From positions 1 to 16,919 of the forward strand of contig SWBL01000603.1 of NCBI GenBank assembly GCA_024195585.1: 16,919 bases of DNA, given 5' to 3'. The notes beneath the pieces were generated by a model. It worked only from the letters and a program-made list of their open reading frames with translations. It made no database searches and had not been told where the DNA came from. The translations under genes were made by a program, and so were the position numbers. The stretch is from Aureobasidium sp. EXF-3400 (taxonomy: Eukaryota; Ascomycota; Dothideomycetes; Dothideales; Saccotheciaceae). Positions 1 through 9,144 of the stretch are shown piece after piece (position 1 is the stretch's first letter; each line of letters begins with the position of its first letter).

Positions 1-95
1 CCCTATTACCTCTTTGTCTCCTTGTCTACGTCTCGTCATATAGCCTAGACCCGTATCCACGTACTGTTATCTATTCCCGACTTCGCCCCTTGACA
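1..95 (+). repeat. Dispersed repeat copy A
   Basis: Aligned by eye with 785-878. The two share runs such as CTCGTCATA, then AGC(C/T)TAGA(C/T)CCGTATCCACGT, then GTTATCT, and both end in CCTTGACAC or CCCTGACAC. Identity is roughly 80 percent by eye with few gaps. The left edge is cut by the window start. Family unknown. Confidence 0.7.
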
Positions 96-352
96 CTAAT
101 AGGGTAACCCTGTTAAGGTTACGTAAGTTACAGAACTAAGGTTCTACTAGAGAACGATTATATAGCCTATGCTACTTCTATGTTTATAGCTTTTTAAGCT
201 ACATCCTATTATTAAACCTACCTGCTAGTTTTACTACCTAACCGTAGATAGCTTGTTAAATACTACTATACTCTATATAGCTACTCTTTCTACTATATAC
301 CCGACCTGCCCCTATAACACTTATACCCCTTATAGGGTAAATAGCTTAAGAT

Positions 353-370
353 AATTAAATTAAATTAAAT
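353..370. repeat. Short tandem run of a 5-bp AT unit
   Basis: About three and a half copies of the unit AATTA in an AT-rich stretch, followed by a degenerate continuation (caaaccaaat). A minor low-complexity microsatellite with no evident function. Confidence 0.6.
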
Positions 371-751
371 CAAACCAAATTGTAGGGGCTTTTATAGCTA
401 ATCTAATTATATCGTAACCTCGGCTAATATTACGGTTACCTAATGATCTTACTTCTTTAAATCTTCTTAGGTTTAATGGCTTTTTATTATACGCTATGCT
501 TACAAACATGTTAGGTTTTTATGTAAGTTACATTAGTCTTTCTAAGCATGCTAGGGTATGGCTTAGGCGGCCGATTATCTTCTCTGTCTAATTCCTTTTT
601 TCTGTAGTGGTAGATTATGCTTTGGCAAACTTAAAGATCTGCATCTACTACAGGTGTAGCAGCTGTCCGAATTAGCCAGCCACATTGCTGTCGCCTATAA
701 GGATTTTACTATCGTGTTATAGTTGGCCATAGCTAGCGTCCGTACGGAGTT

Positions 752-880
752 GCTAAGCCAGTTTACTGCCTTCTGCAACTCCTTCCTCCTACCTCTTTTG
801 TCTCCTTTTCTACTTCTCGTCATACAGCTTAGATCCGTATCCACGTATCGTTATCTGATCCTAACCCTGCACCCTGACAC
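752..880 (+). repeat. Dispersed repeat copy B
   Basis: The second copy of the repeat at 1-95, in direct orientation and about 780 bp downstream. Its 5' extension (GAG..TGCTAAGCC near 752) also matches copy C near 10041, so the unit is longer than the piece shared with copy A. No coding capacity is evident. Confidence 0.65.
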
Positions 881-1099
881 GTTTGCGTGACACGATAAAC
901 CTACGGTAATTCTTGCCAATGGGTTCAAGTAGCCTTTCCTGAACCACGTTCGCTCATGTCTTAATGAACCGACGCTTACTACCTTCCTGCGCAGAAGTTT
1001 AGGGCACTTCGATTCGTACGTGCTTTCGAAGTACTCGGGTTCAAAGCCTGTCTCCGAAGTCATAGTCGTCGGACCGACGGAAAGAAGCGGTAGTCACAC

Positions 1100-2050
1100 T
1101 AGCGGGAAGAAAAAGAAAGTTGTTGTCAAGATATGTCCGAGAGCATGTTTATAGTCCGTATCGAATTCGGTGGTTGGATTCGTGTCATCGGGGTTGGCCC
1201 CGTTGACGCAATCAGCCTTGGAACAATTTTGGCATGAGATTATAGTGATCGTCGTCACTCCACGAGATTGCTTACCGGCGCAGGTAAAATCTTGATTCTC
1301 GAAATCTCAGTGACGTCACCCTTCCATATCAATCAATGTTTGAGATAGTTGTGGCGAGTGACTGGCATTCTCTTGAATAAGAAGAGAGAGGCTAAAAATA
1401 AAGGCTGATGTGGAAACGAATCTCCTGATCTATTGAGACACGCCCAGAAGATCGCCGGCTCCTGGAAAACGCCAAAGATCACACACGTTTCGGCAAGTTT
1501 CGTCGTAGAATCAGTGGCAGTGTACATCCCAACACCTTGTTATTCCATCGGCCATCGGAAAAGGTTCCACGTAAAGGATCATGTGTCTCTGGAAGGATTG
1601 TTTTCTGGACAGTCATGCACTAGCGCATTCGCTTGCTGGACTATTCGGCCTTACTGTGGAGAAAAATGCCGGCCGCGTGCCGAGCAGATCTTCCGGGAGT
1701 ATTGAGCCCACATGATATAAAACCACTGACCTCATGCTCGAATACTTCGTAAAGTCAAGACTATTACTACCAAGACTTGGTTGATGCCGTACGTGGGGAG
1801 CGCTAGAGCCTTCATCCATTGACAGGCCATCGTTGGCCGAAAAGTCTCCTGCAGCGCGAATTCGAGAAGCAGCTTGCTGACCTCTGAACCGACGACGCGA
1901 GAGGTCCGCAAGGGTCAACGACAGCGCCCCCACTAGTGTCGCCTCACAATGCTGTTTGAAGAGATTATCCGTGGTTGATTCGCATTCGGATGCGGTCCGC
2001 GATGTCCTGTCCTAGAACATTGCGATGTACTTGATACATCGCTGTTTATA
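1100..2050. other. Stretch with no assignable gene
   Basis: Two modest open frames exist here, 1433-1705 on the plus strand (90 residues) and 1613-1933 on the minus strand (106 residues). They overlap each other. Neither has a signal peptide, a recognisable motif or flanking splice sites that extend it. The plus frame ends in a Cys-containing piece (CWTIRPYCGEKC), which could be chance. I see nothing else that I can support. Confidence 0.5.
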
Positions 2051-2067
2051 GCCCTTGATTTGCGAGA

Positions 2068-2640
2068 ACAGCAACGGTTGAAGTTTGTCTTTGCCTCGCC
2101 GACTGTGACACTTTTATGCTTTACACAGGCTCCACGGTCCAGGCTATCCGCGATTATGGACAGTACATGCCTCCCATGCTGCGGCAAGACATCACTTCTG
2201 CAGAGCTGGTTTCAACTCACCACATACCGTTCGGATTTGACTGCCAAGCAGTCACCCAAGCAGTCACTGCAGAGACTCTGTGGAGGACTCTGTGTGCCAG
2301 ATCAAATCGAGCCGCGACAAGTATTAATGTGTGGGGTTAAACTTGCGTGGATGTGCTATGTTGCGTCGGTAGCCCTTTTAGATCAACATCCCATCCAAGA
2401 CCAATCTCGTCCTCGAGCCAGGAAGTGGAACAACAATGGAGGATTATACAATATGGACCTGAACATCTGACGAGGACTAAATGCTGGACCTTCTTGTACA
2501 CCTATGCGTTTAACGTTCCTGGCTTCAGATTCCGGGTCCTACGAGCACAAGAACGGCTAGACGATGTCGCAAGAGATACCTCAAATCCTTCAAGTCCAGC
2601 CTGGATCACACTCAGATCACTATGGGAAACAAAACCATGA
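2068..2640 (+). pseudogene. Unassigned coding-like segment with one internal stop
   Basis: One reading frame stays open from about 2068 to 2640 except for a TAA at 2338-2340. Its sequence has a protein-like composition (for example FMLYTGSTVQAIRDYGQYM, then VSTHHIPFGFDCQAVTQAVT, and after the stop RFRVLRAQERLDDVARDTS). I do not recognise the family. No start codon with a clear context and no splice pair removes the stop, so I treat it as a possible gene remnant. A perfect 12-bp tandem duplication lies inside it at 2244-2267. It could equally be a chance open frame. Confidence 0.3.
2244..2267 (+). repeat. Perfect 12-bp tandem duplication
   Basis: CCAAGCAGTCAC occurs twice in a row with no mismatch. 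It is in frame in the surrounding open frame and encodes the repeated residues AVTQAVT. Confidence 0.85.
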
Positions 2641-2756
2641 TTGATGACATGGTCGCACAACTTGGACGGTGCTGGGCGTACATCTCATAAAAACCGCAGC
2701 GAAAGTGCCGTGAAGAACTGGTAATACTGTCATACTCGTCACCGGCGTCGGACTGC

Positions 2757-3450
2757 TAGGGCAGCTGTTTCTTCAACCATGAATATCGCTTGTAAGCCTC
2801 GCCAATACGAACTCCTGCACCGACCCTAATCGTTTTGCCATTGTAGCACTTGTCAGACCAGTCTGCTATCATGATATTCTTGAGGTGAGCCATCCAAAGA
2901 CCGAATGCACTAGAATCAGTGCTTCTACCGTTGTAGCCATGCCCAGTGCTGCGCATGACCAAACGGATGTTGTGGTTGGGCAAAGTCGAGACCACTGACG
3001 ACCTCGTCCGCAGAAGAGACATTGAGCGGATAATGGACGTAGATGCCAATCACACATTGGGCTGAACGAGGCTGGAAAGGGTCACTATGGTTGGCAGAAG
3101 TCGGACCCTTGACAAAAGACAATATGTGCGGACATGGTGAGGTTGGCCAACATTGATTGAACCAAACAGTAGACAGATTCGATACGATCAGTTTCGGGAT
3201 CCAGTCAGGTTTCTTGCAACTCCGCACATCTCTCTTCATCATAAGGGGTGTACAGCTCGTCGTGACACGCAGCAGCGAGAAGCACCGTGGCGAGAAGACG
3301 GGTGGATACTCTCTCGTTGCGGCTGTTTTATCTTTCCACGCTTGACCAACAGATATTTCCAGGATGACCTCGACAGTCAGTAGGGTGAACACTGGACATG
3401 GTAACATCGGCTAAGACGGATAAAGCTGCAATTGACTTTACATGATGACT
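2757..3450 (-). pseudogene. Broken berberine-bridge-type FAD-linked oxidase
   Basis: Pieces of one protein appear in N-to-C order along the minus strand but in shifting frames. First is a Cys-rich start, DCRGHPGNICWSSVE (frame stops at 3328). Next is RLLATVLLAAACHDE with YDEERCAEL (3300 to a TGA at 3205). Then comes SDPFQPRSAQCVIG plus NVSSADEVV (in the frame that closes at 2925). Last is NHNIRLVMRSTGHGYNGRS, the FAD-binding PCMH segment, followed by RVGAGVRIGEAY (in the frame that closes at 2756). The His in GHGYNGRS matches the residue that carries covalent FAD in this family. Such enzymes are secreted oxidases of about 500-600 residues; only about the first 200 are here, with at least three frame changes and several stops. 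Similarity ends near 2785, before the second glycine-rich FAD segment and the C-terminal BBE domain. Not functional; the family call is firm. Confidence 0.87.
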
Positions 3451-3677
3451 TCGTGTCGGGATGTGTTGGCTGAAGCTACCCGAAGCAGATATCACCTGAG
3501 TCAAACCTAGCTCAGGTGGTTGGTGTTTGGTCACATCGAAAATTCTATTCACATCGATGGCCGATGTCGGGGCCTGCCACCGATTGGCTGGAGGGAATAC
3601 TTGAGCGGACTATCAGCATGAGCCTCACGCCGCATATAATCTTCGATACAGCATGTGTTTCTCAGCCCAGACTACCC

Positions 3678-5016
3678 ATGACAACTCCGCCATACACCCT
3701 AGGATGGGTGCACAATCTCGCGCTTGCACCCGAAGACAGTGATGCGAGGGGCATTATTGCGCTTGCAGTGGTATTCCCCTTACTGGCAGTCGTATGCGTC
3801 GGGCTCAGGTTCACTATACGGATCACACTTGGCTCAGTCGGATGGGACGATGTTGCACTGGCCTTTAGCTGTGTGCGTACTAAAATCTAGCCGAAAGCAG
3901 CGCTGTTTCTGGCTAACTCTCATCTTAGGGCCTTAACATCGGATACAGTGCCACTGCAATATACCGTGAGTCGATATCGTGCCTGAGAGTGTCTTTTTAC
4001 CAGATATGCTAATGCTTGTTGTAGAAACGAGATGGGGTCTCGGACTTAGAGCGGTTGACTTTCCTCCTGGAAACGCAGTACCCTTCAGTAGAGTAGGATA
4101 TCTACTGCTTCTCTTGCTCCACTTTCACTGACAGCCGACAGATGCAATTCGTCGGTGGCCCATTGTACTGCCTCACGGTCCTGGGATTCAAACTGTCACT
4201 GCTCATATCTTACCTCCGAGTGAGTGATTTCAATCGCGTGTATGCCACGATTGTTTGGATAGTCATTGTCTCAGTTGTCATCAGTCAAATCCTATTTACC
4301 ATCTTGGTTTTGGCTGGCTGCCGACCAATTGCAAAGCAATGGGATCCGAGCCTTCCTGGAAAGTGTATCAACGCGCTACCGGTGTACTTTGCCCTCGGAG
4401 GGACCAGTCTAGGATGGAACCTGCTTATTATCATCCTTCCGTTTCCGATTCTACGAAGACTCCAGCTAGAACGACGGCGAAAGGTAGGCTATATTCAAAG
4501 ATGGAGAAGTCTACACATATTTATATTGTCCAGGTTGCACTTCTCGTTGTGTTCAGTCTGGGTTTCTTTGTAACCGTTGTTCAAGCAATTCGATTGGCGA
4601 GTATTGCCAGATTGGCGACCTACACCGCGTCCGAAGGCTCTACTCAGTGGTCTATCATAGAAATCAATCTTGGTGTCATCGTCGCATGCATGCCAATGTT
4701 TGGACCGCTAGTCAAGCGCTTTCGTCAGAAAGCCTCAGGCGAGGTTCGATCGAAGGCCTCGCGATTGGCCAACTCGTCACCACGGAAAGAGGATAACGAT
4801 CTGAGCAGGCTTACTACGGATATGGGTGGCAGCTGGGAGTGTCCTACGGTGGCCGAAGATGAAGTCGAGCTATGGGCGTTAACAAACCGCATTCTTGGAG
4901 GCGCATCGCGTATAAATGGTTCCACGTCGGGTTCTAGAGATGGAGAAGATAGCAAGCAAAGCGCTTGCCAGTTTGTGTCTGAGCAGCAGATCTCGGTTCA
5001 GCAAGATATTTTATGA
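3678..5016 (+). CDS. Fungal rhodopsin-type seven-helix membrane protein (PTH11-like/SAT4 group)
   Basis: Modelled exons are 3678-3872, 3929-3965, 4025-4092, 4142-4483 and 4534-5016, giving 374 residues. The four introns (56, 59, 49 and 50 bp) have donors such as GTGCGT and GTGAGT, branch sites GCTAAC and GCTAAT where visible, and keep the frame. Seven hydrophobic helices lie at roughly 26-46, 56-77, 102-124, 133-155, 175-200, 215-237 and 258-282. Family hallmarks are GWDD after helix 1, TRWGLG and VDFPP before helix 3, QFVGGPLYCLTVLGFKLSLL, and CRPIAKQWDP with a paired Cys (PGKC). The tail of about 90 residues is hydrophilic, Ser/Arg-rich and probably cytoplasmic. Members act as plasma-membrane receptor-like proteins; ligand and partner here are unknown. 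There is no CFEM domain at the N-terminus. An in-frame ATG at 3618 would add 20 residues; I prefer 3678. An inverted CCAAT box (ATTGG) sits at 3583. No break seen, so it is probably functional. Confidence 0.88.
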
Positions 5017-5680
5017 GGGAGGTAGCGACCAATGTTTGTCATCCTCATCACAAACTCGCGCGAGTGAAGAGGACAAGCTAAGCTAGAAACTAGTCGTCGC
5101 CAGTCTTTCTATCTTCTCCCTCAAAGTCTACTGCACCGCGAGTTCCCCCGCCAGTTTATGTGTCCATGGTAGCAAGTGTGTGGAGACTTGACATTCCACA
5201 ACCACATACCCTACAGGACCAATAGCTTCAGACCTACGGCCACACGTCGACACATGCTGCTGTGTATCTACCCTTACTGTCTGCCGCGAGCTGCTGCCGA
5301 GCTGAGCGATTATAGCGCCCGATTCAGTGGCCTCTTCGCTCGTCTCCAAAAGTGACAGATTCTGTGGTCGCTTGAGCTCCAATATACCCCTCGCCCGAAT
5401 TGATCAATCTTATCTAGTCAACCGCTAATGATCTTCCTAGAGGCCATACAAAGCAAATCAATATCTGGCGATCTTGTTAGACACTCTACATAGCGGCAGC
5501 GTCATGACCAGCATCTTCTTGGGCGCTTCTGATTGCCACTGCTTGCTTGCGTACATATTCTATCTTGGATGCCAGATCTGTTAGGAGCGGAAGTCAAGTG
5601 CGATGAAGATAGACGTCGATGTGGTGGAGGTGTTAGACTGGAGCGATCATGCTTCTGGTCTCCAAGATGGTAGATACAAG
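5017..5680. other. Intergenic stretch with no supported gene
   Basis: This lies downstream of the membrane-protein gene. A minus-strand frame at 5128-5382 encodes 84 residues of ordinary composition (beginning MELKRPQNLSLLETSEEATE) but has no recognisable motif, no clear splice extension and no neighbour that supports it. The 5402-5600 part shows nothing. Confidence 0.45.
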
Positions 5681-5683
5681 GGA

Positions 5684-5800
5684 GGTGCAAGAACGGATTA
5701 CCACCCCCGATAAGGTTTGGCAAATCGAGGGACTCGAATCACTCGAAGCCGGAATTTCGATTCGCCGACTATGATGTGGATGGTAATCCGTTCTTGCACC
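5684..5800. repeat. Inverted repeat, 20-bp perfect arms with a 77-bp loop
   Basis: The left arm GGTGCAAGAACGGATTACCA (5684-5703) is the exact reverse complement of the right arm at 5781-5800. Three further bases pair outward if a single extra C at 5801 is skipped. Both arms read in protein frames as NPFLH followed by LP or PP, on opposite strands. The arms sit at the start of a decayed coding region. Confidence 0.9.
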
Positions 5801-6355
5801 CTCCTTATAATGCCCTCTATGCACGTGCACCAGCATCTCCGAGAGAACCTCCACCGCCGTCTTTCTACACTCCAGCCTTCGCCGCCGATTTAACGCAAGC
5901 CTCGCTCGTCCGACACAACATCTGCGCATCATCAACACGTCACGAAAAAAAGAGGAGCATCTGGCACACAATGAACAGGAGAAGAGTCTGGCGCATTAGC
6001 AAGTTAGAGAGGAGGACCTGCAGCACATTAGGCTTTACGATGCAACCGAGACATGAATGCAGACATGGACATAGCGATCCGCCGCGACTTGAGATCCCTC
6101 GCTGTCTCTCCCAAAGACGGCCCTCGAGGCGGAGTCTTTACACTAGTTTATCGTACTGGTCCCTCGTAGCGACTACCGCTGCCAAACGGCTGCGTCGGAC
6201 CCTGAGATATGCAAGGTATCCCGTGAGACGGTAGTGTCATGTCCGATGCCCAGCGCGTAGCGCACTTCGCAGAAGTATTTTTACGACAAGGTTTCGTTTT
6301 CCAGAAGCTCACTCGTGTACGTGACCCGCGAGTTGTAGCGAACACCCCTAAGAGC
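5700..6355 (+). pseudogene. Decayed gene of unknown family
   Basis: Protein-like pieces follow each other on the plus strand in changing frames: TPDKVWQIEGLESLEAG (about 5703-5753), FADYDVDGNPFLHPPYNALY (about 5761-5820), a Pro-rich stretch with PREPPPPSFYTPAF, a charged helix-like stretch EEHLAHNEQEKSLAH then a stop then QVREEDLQHIRLYDATET (5952-6055), MNADMDIAIRRDLRSLAVSP (from 6053), and finally MSDAQRVAHFAEVFLRQGF with VRDPRVVA (about 6239-6355). At least two frame changes and several stops (for example in the 5997, 6054 and 6168 areas) make an intact gene unlikely. I do not recognise the family. The charged stretch resembles a coiled coil. That the pieces belong to one gene is inferred from their order. 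Confidence 0.45.
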
Positions 6356-6359
6356 AGCC

Positions 6360-6840
6360 ACTAGCATGTTCGTAGGTGGCGCGATCGTAAAGAAATCCTA
6401 CGGACCAAGCTGTAATGCTGATTCCATGAGATGGTCTAGAGTAAACATCCAATCGGCAGGGCTACTGGTAGGAAGCACATCAGAACAAAGGACTCATAGT
6501 TCTTCTAGAGGGCGGACTGCTGGGTGGTGCTAAAAGGCAATGCAAAGTCATCGAGACCCAAGCAAATTCACGTCATTTGTTTGCCTTACTCGCATCTGGC
6601 TCGACTGCACCACAAGATCGCGACAATCAAATCCTCTCTTGAACCGGTCAGTCATACAAGCGAAGCGACCACACCAGCTGAAGGTGAACCATTCCACGGC
6701 GGTGCAATCTCCTTGACGATCTCCCGTACGTTCTCGATCTTGTTGTTCGCTCCGAAGAGAGCTTTTCTATCATTCATCTGGCGAGACGAAGTTGTAGATC
6801 TGGGTATTCTGCATCTGATGTCTCCAAGATGTTTCTATGA
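6360..6840. other. Stretch without an assignable gene
   Basis: A plus-strand open frame at 6524-6865 encodes 113 residues and runs into the 3' end of the neighbouring minus-strand regulator. It has no recognisable motif and may be chance, or the tail of the decayed gene just upstream. Nothing else is supported. Confidence 0.4.
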
Positions 6841-7861
6841 CTATGTTGAAGGGACAGTTACATAGCCGATCGAATGCTCATGTTCGTCACCTTGGTTTGC
6901 TGCGACATTTCCTCCAACTACCATTCTGAGCATACTTTCGTCAAGAAGGCTTTGCTGCTTCGATAACATCTGACTCTGATACGTTGCTTTCGATACAGCA
7001 CTCCAAGGGTGGAGTTTCCAACCTTCATGGCTTATTGTCGGCTTGTCGTTGATAGTAGCGTAGTTTTGCGAATCTGGGTATGATGTGCTCGCAGCGGCCA
7101 CTTGTGTCACAGCCCCCTGTGTGAATGAAGTGAGTCGGAAAACATCCTCGTGGTGCGCATTCACACTCGATACAGCGGTGTTCGCGCGGTATGGGGTTTG
7201 TGTAGACGCCGCTTGCTCTAAGGTAGGTAGTTGAGTTGGTGCAGTCGTCGGGGTACAATCTTGGCTTGGGATTAATGCAACTCGACTGTTCTGCCTAAAG
7301 CCTGAGAACGTGGTATCGAGGTGCTGCCATCGTGGTACTGTTGCGTCCAGTTCATCTTGGCAAGACTCGCTAGGAGATATCATCGACAGGTTAGGTGTCT
7401 CTTCTTCCACAGTGTGTACGTTGGAGTGATCTCCAGGATGGTCATCGAGAACGCCAAGTGCTCCGAGGAGATCATGAACATGGACTGGTTGGTGGAGCCT
7501 TGAAAGCTTCTGATTTACGCATCCGTCGTTCCTTTGAAACATGGTGTAGAGTTTCATCATTCCAGATATCAGTAGCGTTCGCTGCCTTTCGAGGTGCTCG
7601 ATGTAGACCCGTTCTCGGTCCCATCTCCTTTTTATACTACAACTAAGTCAGTATCTAGCAGAATAGTAGCGATGTTCGAAGAACTGCGACTGACTGGTAT
7701 GTACAGATGTCGTTCCTGATGTCACATCCTGTACATGGCTGACCACCATTACATCTAGTTTTTCGTGCCCGGCAATTGTCGCAGGCCCTGGACACTCTTG
7801 GATGATTCAGTCTTCCACGAGCCGTAGGTATCAAGCTTCTGGGAACACACGAGTGAGACAT
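6841..7861 (-). CDS. Zn2Cys6 (fungal-type) DNA-binding regulator, short form
   Basis: Two exons are modelled, 7861-7695 and 7636-6841, with a 58-bp intron (donor GTCAGT, branch ACTGAC, acceptor TAG), giving 320 residues. The ATG at 7861 is the closest one upstream of the zinc domain. Cysteines at about residues 27, 30, 37, 43, 46 and 53 have the classical spacing C-x2-C-x6-C-x5-C-x2-C-x6-C and hold two zinc ions. Right after the intron a basic stretch (KRRWDRERVYIEHLERQR) looks like the linker and a short coiled-coil dimerisation helix. The remaining 230 residues are Ser/Thr/Gln-rich and contain no visible fungal_trans middle domain, so the protein is much shorter than the usual 500-900. An acceptor six bases earlier would add two residues. 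It is a nuclear regulator by family; its targets are unknown. Its 3' end points at the decayed gene at 5700-6355. No defect seen. Confidence 0.86.
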
Positions 7862-9144
7862 GATGTTGGTGAGTGAGCGAGATCGTTCGTATGATGGTCT
7901 GTAAGAGTGACAACTGCTTGTCGGGATTCGATTATGAGGGGTCGGACTGTTTACATATTCAGGCCACTGTGCTCGCACTGCGATCAACCACAGTCTCAAT
8001 CGATATCTCAACAGTGTATCTGGTTTCAATATCCGTTGTGAAATACGAAGTGGACCTAGACGTCATTTGATAGGGCCGGGTAGAATCGTGACAGGTTCTG
8101 GAATTCGGGTCTGACCGGGAGTTGCAGGATGGCTTCGTAGAATCTCCTCAATTACCTCGATAAAGTATTGGTTGGCTGTCGTGCTACGAGATAGGATATC
8201 CTTATTGGTTCCACCTCTTGATCCCTGATCCCTATTCCTTTTATGGTTCTAGCTTCCTACTACCAGGCGACATTTTTCAACTAAATGTTTGTTATTGCGG
8301 CCATGGTTTCCGGCTCCAATCTAGCCTCTACTTGACACACGTATACCGTTCAAGTCCGGTATCTTTGATTAGAGTTTGTGACCTACTAGTACGCTGCCAG
8401 ATACGGCGACCCGCCTAAATGCCATGTTCCCTACCGGACGATGTTAGATAAATGTCGGTATAAACTAATGCGTTCGAAAAGGTCATCTTGTCTAAAGTAT
8501 CTATCAATAGCCTAAAAGCTAATGTAGCTACGTACGAAAGAAAGATATTGTTATTCCTGTCTTACACCAAGGAACTGAACGTATAGGACAGATGATACTA
8601 GGATGATTTTGTCTCAGGTACCAGTCGATGGAACTATAAAATGGCGCGCTAAAGATACGAGACCCTTAAGTCGTTACAAGAAGCTAGAGCGGCGCGTTAC
8701 CTTTGTGGATATACTTGTGAAAGCTTGTTCCAGGGAGCAAGGCTCAGAGCCTTGGCCTTAGAAAGCTTGTTGGACGCAGATCCTTACTTCTACACACCAA
8801 CTTTTAACGACAGCTCGATTGTCTCACACCTCATCTATCGTTAGGCGTGTTGCTTGAGACAACCATCAGAGTATTACCTATAACAGCTTTGCCTATCGAA
8901 CTCTGTTCTTATACGAAGACCAAACGTGTAATGATAAGCGCCTTCTTACCTCTGCAAGTGCCCTTGAGTAGGTATACATCCTTGAGAAGGAAATCAGAGC
9001 CAATCGTGCGCTCTAGGATATTGCAAGAGCAAGGTGCGGGCTTCCAACAACTATAAGTAGCAACGGCAGCCCCGTTAGCACTGTCCCTCCCACTACCAAT
9101 TCCTGTACTTTCTAAATTCTCTTACATCTCCAGCTTGACCCAAC
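7862..9144. other. Gene-free interval
   Basis: These roughly 1.3 kb separate the divergently transcribed regulator (minus) and the 9145 gene (plus), so the stretch must hold both promoters. Plus-strand frames at 8218-8418 and 8847-9056 are short and without motifs. The only structure that I can point to is the palindrome with flanking direct repeats at 8719-8771. Confidence 0.55.
8719..8771. repeat. 17-bp palindrome flanked by 11-bp direct repeats
   Basis: CAAGGCTCAGAGCCTTG at 8738-8754 is a perfect inverted repeat with 8-bp arms and a one-base centre. The 11-mer GAAAGCTTGTT occurs at 8719-8729 and again at 8761-8771, one on each side. This is about 380 bp upstream of the ATG at 9145. It could be a regulatory binding site or the footprint of an old insertion; neither is shown. 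Confidence 0.6.

Larger units (their letters stand above)
1..1100. other. AT-rich, repeat-derived gene-free DNA
   Basis: This stretch has dense stops in all frames, is rich in A and T (especially 120-560), and shows no protein motif that I recognise. It contains two diverged copies of a short repeat, listed separately, and a short ATTAA-type run near 353-370. The pattern fits decayed transposon DNA, possibly altered by repeat-induced point mutation, but I could not compute dinucleotide indices, so that cause is inference. A short reading frame on the minus strand at 851-1063 overlaps the second repeat copy and is unlikely to be a gene. Confidence 0.6.

Noticed and set aside
1..880. Possible pair of long terminal repeats around 95-785
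   Set aside because: The copies are direct and 780 bp apart, but there are no visible TG..CA ends, no primer-binding site and no protein piece between them; a third copy stands alone. Kept only as a dispersed repeat.
1433..1705. Small Cys-containing plus-strand frame as a possible secreted effector
   Set aside because: It has no signal peptide and only a few cysteines, and it lies in DNA without other gene signals.
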